A DNA stretch of 64,000 nt. Origin: Lysobacterales bacterium. Lineage in GTDB: Bacteria; Pseudomonadota; Gammaproteobacteria; Xanthomonadales; BPKI01. Under the pieces are notes generated by a model. That model was given only the letters and a program-made list of their open reading frames with translations, did no database searches and was not told the origin of the DNA. The DNA is taken from NCBI GenBank assembly GCA_026005055.1, contig BPKI01000001.1, forward strand, positions 1,858,566 to 1,922,565. Reading direction: 5' to 3'. This document shows positions 1 through 10,895 of the stretch, piece by piece. Within the stretch, counting starts at the first letter, position 1. Each line of letters starts with the position of its first letter. The translations under genes were made by a program, and so were the position numbers.

Positions 1-802
1 ATTCGCGGGTGGCGAAGAGCGAGAGATCCCAGGCCATCCGCCTGAGGTCGAGCAGCGCCTGGCTCAAGGCCTCGAGCGCCGCGAGCTCGAATTTGCCGCG
101 CGCAAGCTGGCAGTAATGCGGGTTGAGTTGAAGGCGCGCGAAACCGAGGGCCTCGGTGGCGAAATCGCGATCGAGCGCGAGATTCACCCCATAGCCCGCT
201 GCCGACCCCAAGGGATTGGCATCCACATAAGCAAGCGTCTGACGGGCGCGCCAGGCATCGTCGATGAAGGCCTCGGCGTAACCCGCCCACCAGTGGCCCA
301 CGGTCTGGACCACGGCCGGCTGAAGGTGGGTGTAGGCAGGCATGAGCCAATCGCTCTCCTGCCGCGCACGAGAGAGCGCGCAGTCGGCAAGAGCCCGGCA
401 CTGGTCCGCGAGCGCGCGCAGCCTCGCCTTGAGCCAAAGGCGGGTGGCGACCAGGATCTGGTCATTGCGGCTTCGGCCCGCATGGATCTTGCGTCCAAGC
501 TCGCCGAGGCGTTCGCTCAGCCAATGCTCGATGGCGCTGTGACCATCCTCAAAGCGTCCATCGAGCCTGAGTGCACCGGCTTGCCACTCTCGCTCGAGGC
601 TTTCGAGTGCCTCGCTCAGACGCCGCTCTTCCTCTTCGCTCAGCACCCCTGCCCGCCGAAGACAAGCCGCGTGGACGCGGCTTGCGCGCAGGTCCTCGGC
701 GAGCCACTCGCGATCGAGCAGCACGTCTTCGCCAGCGAGAAAAGCTTGAATCTCCTCGTCGATCTCGGCCTCAACGCCGGCCCACAGGGTTTTCGCGCTC
801 AC
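1..802 (-). CDS. argH: Argininosuccinate lyase, N-terminal part (3' end outside window)
   Basis: Last step of arginine synthesis: splits argininosuccinate into arginine and fumarate in the cytosol. About 267 residues are visible in one open frame. They include the lyase-family block GRSRNDQ near residue 117 and MPAYTHLQPA about 40 residues later, both typical of ArgH in the fumarase/aspartase superfamily. The GSSxMPxKxN signature lies beyond the window edge. The start is the GTG at 802, whose GTGA overlaps the argC stop by four bases. It is the last visible gene of the minus-strand arginine operon. No frameshift is present in the visible part. Confidence 0.93.
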   Translation of the reverse strand, partial: MSAKTLWAGVEAEIDEEIQAFLAGEDVLLDREWLAEDLRASRVHAACLRRAGVLSEEEERRLSEALESLEREWQAGALRLDGRFEDGHSAIEHWLSERLGELGRKIHAGRSRNDQILVATRLWLKARLRALADQCRALADCALSRARQESDWLMPAYTHLQPAVVQTVGHWWAGYAEAFIDDAWRARQTLAYVDANPLGSAAGYGVNLALDRDFATEALGFARLQLNPHYCQLARGKFELAALEALSQALLDLRRMAWDLSLFATRE

Positions 803-1752
803 TGAACCGACTCCGAAAGACCGAGGGTTTCGGGCCAGCCCACCGCGGCGTTCAAATTCTGGATCGCTTGGCTCGCCGCTCCTTTGAGCAGATTGTCGAG
901 CACACAGACCAACACCAGACGTCGGCCGCCATCGGCGAGGGCGAGCCCGCCGAGAGCCGCGACCGGCCGGCCGAGGACATGGCGAATCCACGGTATCGAG
1001 TTCCCATGAAGCTCGATCAGCGGCTCGTTGCGATAGGCATGCTCGAGCCGGCTTTGGGCTTCCTCGATGGTGAGCGGATGAGAGAGCCTCAGATTGGCGG
1101 TGATGCTGATGCCGCGAAAGAAGGCGGCGACGTGCGGGAAGAACTCGACCGAATGGGCGAGGCGATGAGTCACTTCCCGCTCGTGCAGATGGCCGGTGAG
1201 CTGGTAAGGCATGAGGTTGTTCTCAAGCAGCTTCGGATCGTTGCGCGGCGAAGGGGTGGTGCCTGCGCCGGAATAACCCGAAACCCCGAAGCATTGCGGC
1301 GCCGCGGCGAGAAGCGCTCTGAAGGGATGAAGCGCAAGCTGCATCGCCGTCGCATAACAGCCGGGGTTGGCGATGCGGCCGGCGCCGACCAGGCTTCGGC
1401 GATCGAGCTCAGGAAGCCCGTAGATCCAGTCACTCGCGAAACGGTGATCGGCGCTGAGATCGATGATCAGCCGCGGAGGCCTCGCCGCGAGGGCTTCGAG
1501 CCACGGTCCGGATTGGCCATTCGGCAAGGCGAGCACGACCACATCGGCACCCCGCGCAGCCGCTTCCTCCGGGGTTAGAGCCTCGTAGCGGAGGCTCGGT
1601 TCATATCCTGGCACGGGCTGTCCCGCCCATTCGCGCGAGAGGGCATAAGCCAAGTCGAGACGGGGATGGCGGCGCAGAATGGCCAGAAGCTCGGCGCCCA
1701 CGTAACCCCGTGCGCCGATGACACCGACTAAGAGTTTTTCCGGTGCATGCAC
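799..1752 (-). CDS. argC: N-acetyl-gamma-glutamyl-phosphate reductase
   Basis: NADPH-dependent reduction of N-acetylglutamyl phosphate to the semialdehyde, third step of arginine synthesis. 317 residues, normal for the family. The N-terminal Rossmann motif GARGYVGAEL is near residue 12. The catalytic cysteine sits in NPGCYAT near residue 130. It lies four bases after the argB stop and overlaps argH by four bases, so it is surely co-transcribed with the rest of the arginine operon. Confidence 0.96.
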   Translation of the reverse strand: MHAPEKLLVGVIGARGYVGAELLAILRRHPRLDLAYALSREWAGQPVPGYEPSLRYEALTPEEAAARGADVVVLALPNGQSGPWLEALAARPPRLIIDLSADHRFASDWIYGLPELDRRSLVGAGRIANPGCYATAMQLALHPFRALLAAAPQCFGVSGYSGAGTTPSPRNDPKLLENNLMPYQLTGHLHEREVTHRLAHSVEFFPHVAAFFRGISITANLRLSHPLTIEEAQSRLEHAYRNEPLIELHGNSIPWIRHVLGRPVAALGGLALADGGRRLVLVCVLDNLLKGAASQAIQNLNAAVGWPETLGLSESVQ

Positions 1753-1756
1753 GGCT

Positions 1757-3069
<1,313 letters not shown>

Positions 3070-3073
<4 letters not shown>

Positions 3074-4182
3074 CCTCCGAGGATTCGTCGATAGTGTTCG
3101 GCGGCTTTCTCGAGCTGTTCCAGCGTGACCCACTCGTTCGCAGCGTGGGCCTGTGCGATATCGCCCGGACCGAAGACCAGTGCGGGCCATCCCGCTTGGG
3201 AGAAAAGCGAGGCTTCGGTCCAGAAGTCCACGGGCTCACCGAGCGGAAGACCGAGCGCCTCCGCGGCCTCGCGGGCTCGCGCGAAACTTTCCGCGGCCGT
3301 CGTGGGATTGGCCGGAAGCGGAGGGCCGATGAAGCTCGGCTCGAAGGCGAGCAGCTCCTCATCGGCGACGAGTTCGCGGAAACTCCGGAGCAAAGTCTCT
3401 ATCGACTGCCCGGGAAGGGGCCGGAAGCCGAATCGAACGTAGGCTTCGGGAGCGACGACGTTGGCTTTGATCCCGCCCTCGATCCGACCGATGTTGAAAC
3501 GAAAGCCGGAGAGCCCGTCGAAGGAGGCTTCATCGAGCGAATCGGCGAATGCCAAGGCCCGGGCCGACCAGCCTACCGCCCGGTGAAGGGCGTTCTCGCG
3601 CCGACTGCTCGCTCGTGCGGCATGACCGGCCCGACCTCGGAAGCGCAGATCCACCGATGCGATGCCCCGGTGCGCGAGCACCGCCCGGCAACCCGTCGGC
3701 TCGGCCACCACCGCCAGCTCGAAACGCGGTCCCTCCGCGAGGAAGGCGGCCACCCCGCGGGCATCGTTCGCCTCCTCATCGGTGGTGAAAAGGAGGGCTG
3801 CGTCTCCTCCGGCGAGCTCGCAGGCGGCGAGCATCGCCGCGGCGGCACCTTTGACATCGCAGGCACCGAGCCCATAGGCGCGGTCCTCCGCGACATGCAG
3901 ACGCAAAGGGTCGCGATGCCAGCCGGGCGCATCGGGGACGGTGTCGAGATGGAAGTTGAAGAGGATGCGCGGACGGCCCCTCATCGCGAAGATTGAGACC
4001 GATCCGGCCCCATGATCGCGGACCTCGACTCGGAAGCTCGGCCGGAGCACGGCCGCGACATAGGCGATGATGCCTTCGGTGTCGATCCGCCGAGGCGGAT
4101 TGCGGGTATCGTGCGCCACCAGGGCCGCCAGATGCTCCAAGGTGAGATCGAGCAACCTCGATCCGCGGGCGGCCTGGCTCAT
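3070..4182 (-). CDS. argE: M20-family deacetylase, probably N-acetyl-L-citrulline deacetylase
   Basis: 370-residue M20/M28-type metal-dependent amidohydrolase. Visible blocks are [10 protein letters not shown] near residue 70 (metal-binding His-x-Asp), [15 protein letters not shown] near 105, and LFTTDEEA with the catalytic/metal acidic residues near 135. In the Xanthomonas pathway this position is held by acetylcitrulline deacetylase rather than acetylornithine deacetylase. The presence of an acetylornithine transcarbamylase in the same operon makes acetylcitrulline the likely substrate here; that assignment is from context. ATG at 4182 in an ATGA overlap with argG. Confidence 0.9.
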
Positions 4183-5423
4183 GCCTTGCTCTCCTGCCGG
4201 CGGATCTCCGCCCAGAGCGTGCTGCTCATCCCGTAAAGCCGAATGAAACCCTCGGCCTCCTGCACGCCCCAGTCGGCGCCCTGGGCGTAGGTCGCCCGTG
4301 GGGTGATCAGCAGCCGCGAGGATCTCACCGCCACCGCCTCCACCACTCCGCCATGGCTCTCGAGGAGCACCTCGCCTTCCACCTCGCTCTGCGAAGACGC
4401 GAGGAAGGCCTCCAGATCGCGTTTGAGCGGATCGAAATAGAAACCCTCGTAGACCAGTTCGGTCCACTTGCTCGCCACCAGCGGCTTGAAGCGATTCTGA
4501 TGCTTGCTCAGGATCGCTTCCTCCAGCGCCCGGTGTGCGGTCGCGAGCGCAGTGAGACCAGGCGCCTCGAAGACGATCCGGCCCTTCAGCCCGATCGTCG
4601 TGTCCCCGGTGTAGATCCCTCGTCCGACGCCGTAGCGGGCGAACTCCCGATTGAGCCGATCGAGGATCTCGATACCCGGCAGGGATCGCCCGTCGAGGGC
4701 GACCGGCTCCCCGCGCTCGAAACGGAGCCGAACCCGCAACGGCTCATTCGGCCACGCCTCGCGCGGCGCGCACCATGCGCGGGCCTCCGCCGAGGGCTCT
4801 TCGAAACGGTCGATCTCACCGCCCGAGAGGGTCACGCCGAGGATGTTCTCATTGATCGTGTAACGCTTGGCCTTGGCCGGGATCGAAAAACCCCTCTCCT
4901 CGAGGAAACGCTGCTCGAAGGCCCGGACCTCGCGATGCTCGCGCTGGATCTCACGGATCGGGGCGTGGATGGTGAAGTCTCCGAGGGCGCGGATCGCGAG
5001 GTCGAAACGCACTTGGTCGTTGCCCATGCCGGTGCAGCCATGAGCGATGTGGCGAGTGCCAAGCTCCCGGCAGCGAGCGACGCAGGCATCGACGATGGCG
5101 TAACGGTCGGAGACGAGCAGCGGATAACGCCCCTGATACCAAGCCCCCGACCAGAGAAAGGGGCGAACGAAGCCCTCCCAGAGGGCTGCGCGCAAGTCCA
5201 CCGTGCGATGGCTGGCCGCTCCCAGAGCGATCGCCCTCGCTTCGATGGCCCGCCGCTCGCTCTCCTCGACGCCTCCCGTATCGGCGAAGACGGTGTGGAC
5301 TCGGAAACCCTGTTCGCGCAGATAAGGGACGCAGAAGCTCGTATCCAGTCCACCCGAGAATGCGAGCACGACGTCGCGCGCCTCTGTGCCCCCGACGGAT
5401 ACCGATTCCTCGCGTTCAGACAT
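4179..5423 (-). CDS. argG: Argininosuccinate synthase
   Basis: ATP-dependent condensation of citrulline with aspartate. 414 residues. The N-type ATP pyrophosphatase P-loop AFSGGLDTS is near residue 23. The family blocks [13 protein letters not shown] near residue 129 and [18 protein letters not shown] near 188 follow. It overlaps argF' by eight bases and argE by four, so it sits in the centre of the coupled arginine operon. Confidence 0.96.
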   Translation of the reverse strand: MSEREESVSVGGTEARDVVLAFSGGLDTSFCVPYLREQGFRVHTVFADTGGVEESERRAIEARAIALGAASHRTVDLRAALWEGFVRPFLWSGAWYQGRYPLLVSDRYAIVDACVARCRELGTRHIAHGCTGMGNDQVRFDLAIRALGDFTIHAPIREIQREHREVRAFEQRFLEERGFSIPAKAKRYTINENILGVTLSGGEIDRFEEPSAEARAWCAPREAWPNEPLRVRLRFERGEPVALDGRSLPGIEILDRLNREFARYGVGRGIYTGDTTIGLKGRIVFEAPGLTALATAHRALEEAILSKHQNRFKPLVASKWTELVYEGFYFDPLKRDLEAFLASSQSEVEGEVLLESHGGVVEAVAVRSSRLLITPRATYAQGADWGVQEAEGFIRLYGMSSTLWAEIRRQESKA

Positions 5424-6435
5424 GAGGGGTGTTCTCCGCGATCAGCCAAGTCATCATCGCCTTTTGCACGTGCAGGCGATTCTCCGCCTCGTCGATGGCG
5501 AAGCAGTAGGGCGCGTCCATCACCGCATCGGTGGCCTTGACGTTGCGGCGAAGCGGCAGGCAGTGGCTGAAGAGCCCGCCGCGGGTGAGCGCCATCTTCG
5601 CTTCGTCCACGATGAAATGCCGGAAGCGCTCGCGCAGCGGACGCTCCTCTTCGGGACGGCCGTAGAAGGGCAAGGCGCCCCAGCTCTTGGCATAGACCAC
5701 GGCCGCGTCGCGGTAGCCCTCCTCGATGTCGGTGGTGATCCTGAGCGAGCCCCCGCTCTCCTGGCAGTTGGCCTCTGCGGCCGCGAGGAAGCGTTCGTCC
5801 AGCCGATACTCCTCACTCGGGATCAACAGCGTCACGTCCATGCCGAGGCGGGTGGCGATGAGCAGCGCCGAGTTCGCCACCGCCGTGTTGAGCGGCCTCG
5901 GGTGGTACGTCCACGTAAGGAGATACTTGCGCCCGCGCAGATCGCCGAGCCGCTCGCGCATCGCCAGCGCGTGCGCGAGCTCTTGGCAAGGATGGAGGAT
6001 CGTCTCCATGTTGAACACGGGCACCGTCGCATGGCGGACGAAAGCCGACAGCACCGGATCCTCTCGGTCCTCCGCCCAATCGCGGAAGCGGGGAAACGCG
6101 CGCACTCCGATCAGCGCCACGTAGCGGCTCAAGACCCGCGCGACCTCGGCCACGTGTTCCTCCGCCTCCCCGTCCATCACCGCGCCCTCGCGCCACTCGA
6201 TGCCCCACGCGCCCCGCCCCGGCTCCAAGACCACCGCGTGTCCCCCGAGCTGATGCACCCCGAGCTCGAAGCTGGTGCGGGTGCGAAGCGAGGGGTTCAA
6301 GAACACCAAAGCGACCCCTTTGCCCGCGAGCGCATGCCCCGTGGGCTCACGCTTGAAGGCGGAGGCCAGAGAAAAAATCGCCTCCAGTTCGGCGCGGGAA
6401 AGATGCTGCGTACTCAGGAAATGGCGCAGGCTCAT
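5416..6435 (-). CDS. argF': N-acetylornithine carbamoyltransferase
   Basis: Transfers the carbamoyl group to N-acetylornithine to give N-acetylcitrulline. 339 residues, the same length as the Xanthomonas enzyme. The carbamoyl-phosphate loop [10 protein letters not shown] is at residues 48-57. The proline-rich loop [17 protein letters not shown] is a hallmark of the acetylornithine type and absent from ordinary OTCase. [13 protein letters not shown] carries the lysine that is carboxylated in the Xanthomonas protein. Glu92 is present, the residue recalled from the literature as separating acetyl- from succinyl-ornithine enzymes (Pro in the latter). First gene of the operon. Confidence 0.95.
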   Translation of the reverse strand: MSLRHFLSTQHLSRAELEAIFSLASAFKREPTGHALAGKGVALVFLNPSLRTRTSFELGVHQLGGHAVVLEPGRGAWGIEWREGAVMDGEAEEHVAEVARVLSRYVALIGVRAFPRFRDWAEDREDPVLSAFVRHATVPVFNMETILHPCQELAHALAMRERLGDLRGRKYLLTWTYHPRPLNTAVANSALLIATRLGMDVTLLIPSEEYRLDERFLAAAEANCQESGGSLRITTDIEEGYRDAAVVYAKSWGALPFYGRPEEERPLRERFRHFIVDEAKMALTRGGLFSHCLPLRRNVKATDAVMDAPYCFAIDEAENRLHVQKAMMTWLIAENTPHV

Positions 6436-6460
6436 CGGCGGACAAACGAGGGAATCGCGT

Positions 6461-6485
6461 CCCGGCGGGGAAAGCCCCGACCGGG
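6461..6485 (-). promoter_or_regulatory. Strong stem-loop in the leader of the arginine operon
   Basis: Ten paired GC-rich bases (two five-pair halves with a single bulged base) close a four-base loop. It ends 26 bases before the argF' start codon on the minus strand. No T-run follows, so it is not a standard intrinsic terminator. It could shape translation initiation or mark an attenuation region; I see no ArgR box. Confidence 0.4.
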
Positions 6486-6514
6486 CAGGCGCGTGAGTTT
6501 CTCACAAGCCTGAT

Positions 6515-6531
6515 GCCGCGCAAAGCGCGGC
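6515..6531 (-). terminator. Small hairpin after the glycine-zipper gene
   Basis: Seven perfect GC pairs around a three-base AAA loop, starting seven bases beyond the stop of the gene ending at 6538. There is no clear T-run, so the terminator role is tentative. A shorter repeat, GTGAG-AAA-CTCAC, lies between this hairpin and the next one downstream. Confidence 0.35.
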
Positions 6532-6537
6532 GAGTCT

Positions 6538-7047
6538 TCATTCCGCCGGCTCTACGGTGATCCGGATGCGCAAGCGCTTGCCCGGATCGTAGGGCAAACG
6601 CGAGACGTAGAGCTGGCCCCGGTGGCGGTATTCCACCTCGTAGCCGACGATCTGCTTCTCTTCGACCCACTCCTCCACGACGCGGCAGTGTCGCTCGACC
6701 GACTCGCGCGGCGGCTCATCGGCGCCGGCGACCTGACTGCCGATGACCGCCCCCGCGACGGCACCGGCCACCGTCGCGGCACGGCGACCGCTGCCGCGAC
6801 CGACCTGGTTGCCCACCGCCCCTCCGACGATCGCCCCGACCACCGCGCCGCCGGCACGGCGACCCTCCCCGCCGCGCCGGATGACGGTCTCCTCCGTGCA
6901 TTCCTCGCGCGGCCGGACCACACGCTGATGCTCATAGATCGGATCGGCGCGCAGCACCTCGGCGTAGGCATAGCTCACGTTCGGGCTGGCAGCGACCGGC
7001 CCGGCGGCAAGAAGGGTCGGAAGCAGCAAGGAGATTACCCGTGTCAT
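6538..7047 (-). CDS. Glycine-zipper 2TM (UmoD-like) envelope protein
   Basis: 169 residues. The N-terminus has an export-signal character (positive residue, then a Leu/Ala-rich core, AxA-like site near residue 20). The middle part, about residues 60-105, is a glycine zipper with repeated GxxxG spacing (GGAVVGAIVGGAVGNQ, then AGAVAGAVIGSQ). The C-terminal ~50 residues are a soluble domain with a Cys in ESVERHCRVVEEW. This matches the glycine-zipper 2TM family of periplasmic or outer-membrane proteins, whose precise role is unclear. Transcribed divergently from cysS, probably as a single gene. Confidence 0.8.
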   Translation of the reverse strand: MTRVISLLLPTLLAAGPVAASPNVSYAYAEVLRADPIYEHQRVVRPREECTEETVIRRGGEGRRAGGAVVGAIVGGAVGNQVGRGSGRRAATVAGAVAGAVIGSQVAGADEPPRESVERHCRVVEEWVEEKQIVGYEVEYRHRGQLYVSRLPYDPGKRLRIRITVEPAE

Positions 7048-7158
7048 CGGGAAGTCGAGTGGTCATGACGGCATCGCTCCCATCATTCGACCGAACGATG
7101 ACTGAACGCAAGCGGAAGCGGTGGCTAAAATGCGACCATGAGCCTCCGATGAGATGGC

Positions 7159-8520
7159 ATGGACATCCGTCTTTACAACACTGCCTCGCGTTCTCTCGAA
7201 ATCTTTCGCCCGCTCGACCCTGAGCGGGTGACGATGTACGTTTGCGGGCCGACGGTCTATCACTATGCCCACATCGGCAACGCCCGACCCTACGTCGTGT
7301 TCGGGCTGCTCGCTCGGCTGCTCCGGCGGCGTTACCCACGGGTGATCTACGCCCGGAACATCACCGACGTCGATGACAAGATCAACGCCGCGGCCCTCGC
7401 GGCCGGCGTGCCGATCGAGGCGATCACCCGCCGCTATACCGCGACCTTCCACGAGGACATGGAGGCGCTCGGCGCCGATCCGCCGGACGTGGAGCCGCGG
7501 GCGACGGAGCACGTCTCGCAGATCATCGCCATGATCGAGAGGCTCATCGCCCGCGGCCATGCTTACTTGGCGCAGGGGCATGTCCTCTTTGCGATCGAGA
7601 GCTTCCCGGAGTACGGCAAGCTCTCCCGCCGCTCGCTGGAGGAGATGATCGCGGGCGCCCGCGTGGAAGTGGCGCCGTACAAGCGCCACCCGGCGGATTT
7701 CGTGCTCTGGAAACCCTCCCCGCCGGAGCTTCCCGGCTGGGAGAGCCCCTGGGGACGGGGCCGCCCCGGCTGGCACATCGAGTGCTCGGCGATGAGCGAG
7801 ACCCATCTCGGCGACACCATCGACATCCACGCCGGCGGGGTGGATTTGGTCTTCCCCCACCATGAGAACGAAATCGCCCAAAGCGTTTGCGCCCATGGCG
7901 GCAAGCCCTTCGTGCGCTACTGGCTCCACAACGGCTTCGTCACCGTGGAAGGGGCGAAGATGTCGAAGTCGCTCGGCAACATCCTCTTGATCAGCGAGCT
8001 ACGCCAGCAGGCACCCGCCGAGGCGATTCGTTATCTCTTGCTCAAGGCGCACTATCGGCAGCCGCTCGACTGGTCGCGCCTCGCGCTCGAACAGGCGCGC
8101 CGCACCCTCGATCGGCTTTATGGCGTGCTCCGCGACCTCGAACACGTGGAAGCCCTACCCGCACCCTGCCCGGAACCCATCGAGGCGGCCCTCGCGGATG
8201 ATCTCAATACGCCGCGGGCTCTGGCCGAGCTTTCCGCCCTCGCCGACCGGGCGCGGGAGCGCGCCGATCCCGAGAGCAAGGGCGAGCTCCTCGCCGCCGG
8301 CGAGCTGCTCGGGTTGCTGCGGTTGCGGCCCGAAGAATGGTTCGGACAAGAGCGCCCGCCCCTCGATCAGGCCGAGATCGAACGCTTGATCGCCGCGCGC
8401 ACCGCGGCGCGGAAGGCGCGCGATTTCGCACGCGCCGATGCGATCCGCGCCGAGCTCGCCGCGCTCGGCGTGGTGCTCGAGGACGGCGCGGATGGCACAC
8501 GCTGGAGGATCGCACGGTGA
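7159..8520 (+). CDS. cysS: Cysteinyl-tRNA synthetase
   Basis: Class I aminoacyl-tRNA synthetase charging tRNA-Cys. 453 residues, the normal length. The zinc-binding cysteine lies in YVCGPTVY near residue 29. The HIGH-type signature HIGN is at 38-41. KMSKSLGN follows near residue 268, and the linker [12 protein letters not shown] holds further zinc ligands. It starts a three-gene run with sufE (four-base overlap) and a rhomboid gene. A TAAAAT hexamer at 7126-7131 could be its -10 element, but no good -35 is visible. Confidence 0.97.
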   Translation: MDIRLYNTASRSLEIFRPLDPERVTMYVCGPTVYHYAHIGNARPYVVFGLLARLLRRRYPRVIYARNITDVDDKINAAALAAGVPIEAITRRYTATFHEDMEALGADPPDVEPRATEHVSQIIAMIERLIARGHAYLAQGHVLFAIESFPEYGKLSRRSLEEMIAGARVEVAPYKRHPADFVLWKPSPPELPGWESPWGRGRPGWHIECSAMSETHLGDTIDIHAGGVDLVFPHHENEIAQSVCAHGGKPFVRYWLHNGFVTVEGAKMSKSLGNILLISELRQQAPAEAIRYLLLKAHYRQPLDWSRLALEQARRTLDRLYGVLRDLEHVEALPAPCPEPIEAALADDLNTPRALAELSALADRARERADPESKGELLAAGELLGLLRLRPEEWFGQERPPLDQAEIERLIAARTAARKARDFARADAIRAELAALGVVLEDGADGTRWRIAR

Positions 8521-8960
8521 GCGTGGCACTGCCGCCCGCCGAGGACACCGCGGCGAAGGCGCAGGAGGCGATCATCGCCGAGTTCGAGAGCCTGCCCGAC
8601 TGGGGCGAACGCTATCAATACCTCATCGATCTCGGTCGGCGCCTGCCGCCCTTCCCCGAGGATTGGAAGACGGAGGAGAACCGCCTACGCGGCTGTCAGT
8701 CGCAGGTGTGGATCGTGTGCGAACCCGCTCAGGGGCGCCTTTTCTTCCGCGCGGCGAGCGACTCGGCGATCGTCTCCGGACTCATCGCCCTGGTGTTGCG
8801 GGTCTATTCCGGGCGGAGCGCTGAGGAAATCCTCGCGACCGAACCGAGCTTCGTGGAGCGCATCGGACTCAAGTCGCATCTCTCGCTCACGCGCGCCAAC
8901 GGTCTGGCGGCCTTGCTCCAGCGGATCCGCGAGCTGGCCGCCGCTGCCCTCGGGCGATGA
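8517..8960 (+). CDS. sufE: SufE-type cysteine desulfuration protein
   Basis: 147 residues. The acceptor cysteine is C60 in GCQSQVW, the conserved SufE/CsdE motif that takes persulfide sulfur from a SufS/CsdA cysteine desulfurase for Fe-S assembly. The family's [13 protein letters not shown] and CQSQVW blocks are both intact. The start is GTG at 8517, inside the cysS stop (GTGA overlap); the frame is open further upstream but only as a shadow of cysS. No desulfurase gene is next to it. Confidence 0.93.
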   Translation: MSVALPPAEDTAAKAQEAIIAEFESLPDWGERYQYLIDLGRRLPPFPEDWKTEENRLRGCQSQVWIVCEPAQGRLFFRAASDSAIVSGLIALVLRVYSGRSAEEILATEPSFVERIGLKSHLSLTRANGLAALLQRIRELAAAALGR

Positions 8961-9667
8961 TGTTCGATGCCACGAGCCTGCTCGTTCTGAGCACGCTGGC
9001 CTTTTCGCTGCTCGCCTGGCAGAGCCCAGCCTTGCTCGAAGCCGCGATCTTCTCCATGCGGCGCTTGCATCAGGGTCAATGGTGGCGAGTCCTGAGCTAC
9101 GGCTTCGTCCACGCCGACGCTGCCCATCTGCTGTTCAATCTCCTGGCCCTCTATAGCTTCGGGCGGGCGCTCGAGCCGGTCTTCGACCGGACGTTCCCGC
9201 TCGGCGGATTCGCTGGCTTTTACCTGAGCGCCCTGCCCCTCGCCGTGCTGCCCGTGCTGATCGGTCGTTGGCAGGTGGCCGAATATCGCAGCCTCGGCGC
9301 CTCCGGCGCCGTGAGCGCGGTGATCTTCGCCTATGTGCTGCTCGATCCGCGAGGACTGCTCCTGGTCTTCCTCGTGCCGATGCCGGCGTTCCTTTTTGCC
9401 GTCCTTTTCCTCGCCTACTCGGTTTGGGCGGCGAATGCCCGGCGCGACCGCATCGCCCACGAAGTCCATCTGGCCGGCGCCGCCTATGGTCTTGCCTGCG
9501 CGGCCCTGTTCGTGCCGAATGCGCTCTCCGGCTTCCTCGATCGCCTGCTCGGCCCGTCGCCGGGAAATCACATCGTCTGCGTGGGACGGTCGGAAGTGAG
9601 CAGCCCGGCGAGGATCGATTCGATCTTGGTCTTCACCGCCTCCCCGTCCGGCGTGTCGTTGAACTGA
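8957..9667 (+). CDS. Rhomboid-family intramembrane serine protease
   Basis: Polytopic inner-membrane protein of 236 residues. YGFVHADAAHLLFNLLALYSFG (48-69) is the conserved His/Asn-rich helix. The catalytic Ser is probably S116 in GASGA, and the catalytic His H171 in the HEVHLAGAAYG helix. Two consecutive ATGs at 8957 and 8960 could serve, the first in an ATGA overlap with sufE. The rhomboid core ends near residue 195. The last ~33 residues run antisense over the 3' end of pilZ and have no family support. Confidence 0.88.
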   Translation: MMFDATSLLVLSTLAFSLLAWQSPALLEAAIFSMRRLHQGQWWRVLSYGFVHADAAHLLFNLLALYSFGRALEPVFDRTFPLGGFAGFYLSALPLAVLPVLIGRWQVAEYRSLGASGAVSAVIFAYVLLDPRGLLLVFLVPMPAFLFAVLFLAYSVWAANARRDRIAHEVHLAGAAYGLACAALFVPNALSGFLDRLLGPSPGNHIVCVGRSEVSSPARIDSILVFTASPSGVSLN

Positions 9668-9933
9668 ACGCCGACTCCAGCCGAACGACTGCCTTGCGCG
9701 CGGGCGGGCGTGATCCAAACCACTTTACCGGCCACCGGCACCCGTCCGCCCTCTTCCGGCAGGGTCACGAGCAGGAAAACGCTGTCGCCGATCTGATAGG
9801 TGCGCGTGGTCGGCACGAACAGTCCGCCTCCTTTGAGGAAAGGCATGTAGGACGAGTAGAGCGAGGCCTTGTCCTTGAAGGCGACGCTCAGGATGCCCTG
9901 CTTCGCCGCACCCGCACCGAAATTCGCGACCAT
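9568..9933 (-). CDS. pilZ: PilZ-domain protein, type IV pilus assembly PilZ
   Basis: 121 residues, close to the 118 of Pseudomonas PilZ. Visible family features are GGLFVPT near residue 36, DSVFLLVTLPEE near 50, VAGKVVWITP near 67 and GVGVQF near 86. Like pilus-assembly PilZ proteins it lacks the RxxxR stretch used for c-di-GMP binding by other PilZ domains. It lies eight bases behind holB, the same tmk-holB-pilZ order as in Pseudomonas. The start is ATG 9933. Confidence 0.9.
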   Translation of the reverse strand: MVANFGAGAAKQGILSVAFKDKASLYSSYMPFLKGGGLFVPTTRTYQIGDSVFLLVTLPEEGGRVPVAGKVVWITPARAQGSRSAGVGVQFNDTPDGEAVKTKIESILAGLLTSDRPTQTM

Positions 9934-9941
9934 GCTTTCCC

Positions 9942-10895
9942 TCAGCGATCGAGGATCGATGGACCCGGCCAGCGCGCCAGAACCCCCGCGATCAGGAACT
10001 CTGCCCGCAAAGGTGTGGAGAGCTCCTGTCGCACGCGCTCGGCTTCCGCCAACCACGCCTCCAGCTTGGAGAAAAGCGCCGGATCGGTCAAGGCTCGAGG
10101 ACGCAGCCAACGCCATGCGAAGCGCTCCGCCAAACGCATGCGAAGCTCCGGCCGGTCGGCGACCCAGTCGCGAGCCAGGGCCGCGGCCGATAAAGTTCCG
10201 CGCGCGAGCTCGCTCAATTCCGAGGCGACCGCAGCCGAGAGGGCCAGGGCATCGCCTCGGGCGAGCTCCAGCGCGCGCAAGGGCTGCCCGTCGGCGAGCT
10301 CGAGCGCTTTCCTCGCCGATTCCCCGTCGAGACCCTGCTCCTCGAGCCACGAGAGCGCATGCGCTGGTGAAGGCGTCCGAACCTCGATCCGGGTACAACG
10401 GCTGCGCACGGTCGCAGGCACCCGCTCGACTTCATCCGCAACCAGGATCAGCAGCCTTCGGGGCGCCGGCTCCTCCAGCGTCTTGAGGAAGGCATTGGCT
10501 GCGGAGGGCGTGAGGCGATCGGCCGGGTCCACGATCGCAAGGCAATGGCCGCCGCGCTGGCCCGCGGCCGCGAGATGGGGGATCAGTTCGCGGATTTGAT
10601 CGATCAGGATCTCCTGGCGGCGCCCCCCGTCGGCGCGCTCCTGAGGCTCCGTCCGCCAAAGATCGGGGTGGGTGCCCGCCAAGCGCAGAATGCACTCCCG
10701 GCAGCGCCCGCAGGCCGTTCCGTCCGGCCCGGGAGCCATGCAGAGCACGCGCGCCACGAGCCAGTCCACGAGCCGCCTCTTGCCGAGGCCCCGGGGACCG
10801 GCAATCAGCAGCGCATGGGGCAGCCCGCCCGAACGCAGCCTTTGGTCGAGGGCGAGGGCGATCTCCCCGAGCCACGGTGGAAGCGCCTCGCTCAC
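9942..10895 (-). CDS. holB: DNA polymerase III delta' subunit
   Basis: Clamp-loader subunit, 317 residues. AAA+ fold with the degenerate P-loop GPRGLGKR near residue 33. A four-cysteine zinc cluster lies in C-x8-C-x2-C-x2-C near 50-65, and LKTLEEPAPRRLLILV carries the SRC region shortly after. The ATG at 10895 overlaps the tmk stop by four bases. It is part of the mltG-tmk-holB-pilZ run. Confidence 0.93.
   Translation of the reverse strand: MSEALPPWLGEIALALDQRLRSGGLPHALLIAGPRGLGKRRLVDWLVARVLCMAPGPDGTACGRCRECILRLAGTHPDLWRTEPQERADGGRRQEILIDQIRELIPHLAAAGQRGGHCLAIVDPADRLTPSAANAFLKTLEEPAPRRLLILVADEVERVPATVRSRCTRIEVRTPSPAHALSWLEEQGLDGESARKALELADGQPLRALELARGDALALSAAVASELSELARGTLSAAALARDWVADRPELRMRLAERFAWRWLRPRALTDPALFSKLEAWLAEAERVRQELSTPLRAEFLIAGVLARWPGPSILDR

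Noticed and set aside
184-498. Open frame of 104 codons inside argH, and an apparent frame jump near position 340
   Set aside because: Retranslating from GTG 802 gives one continuous frame through GRSRNDQ and MPAYTHLQ; the jump came from a misread base. The 104-codon frame is a shadow.
7102-7131. Full cysS promoter (CTGAAC plus TAAAAT)
   Set aside because: The -35 match is only three of six; I mention the -10 in the cysS entry only.
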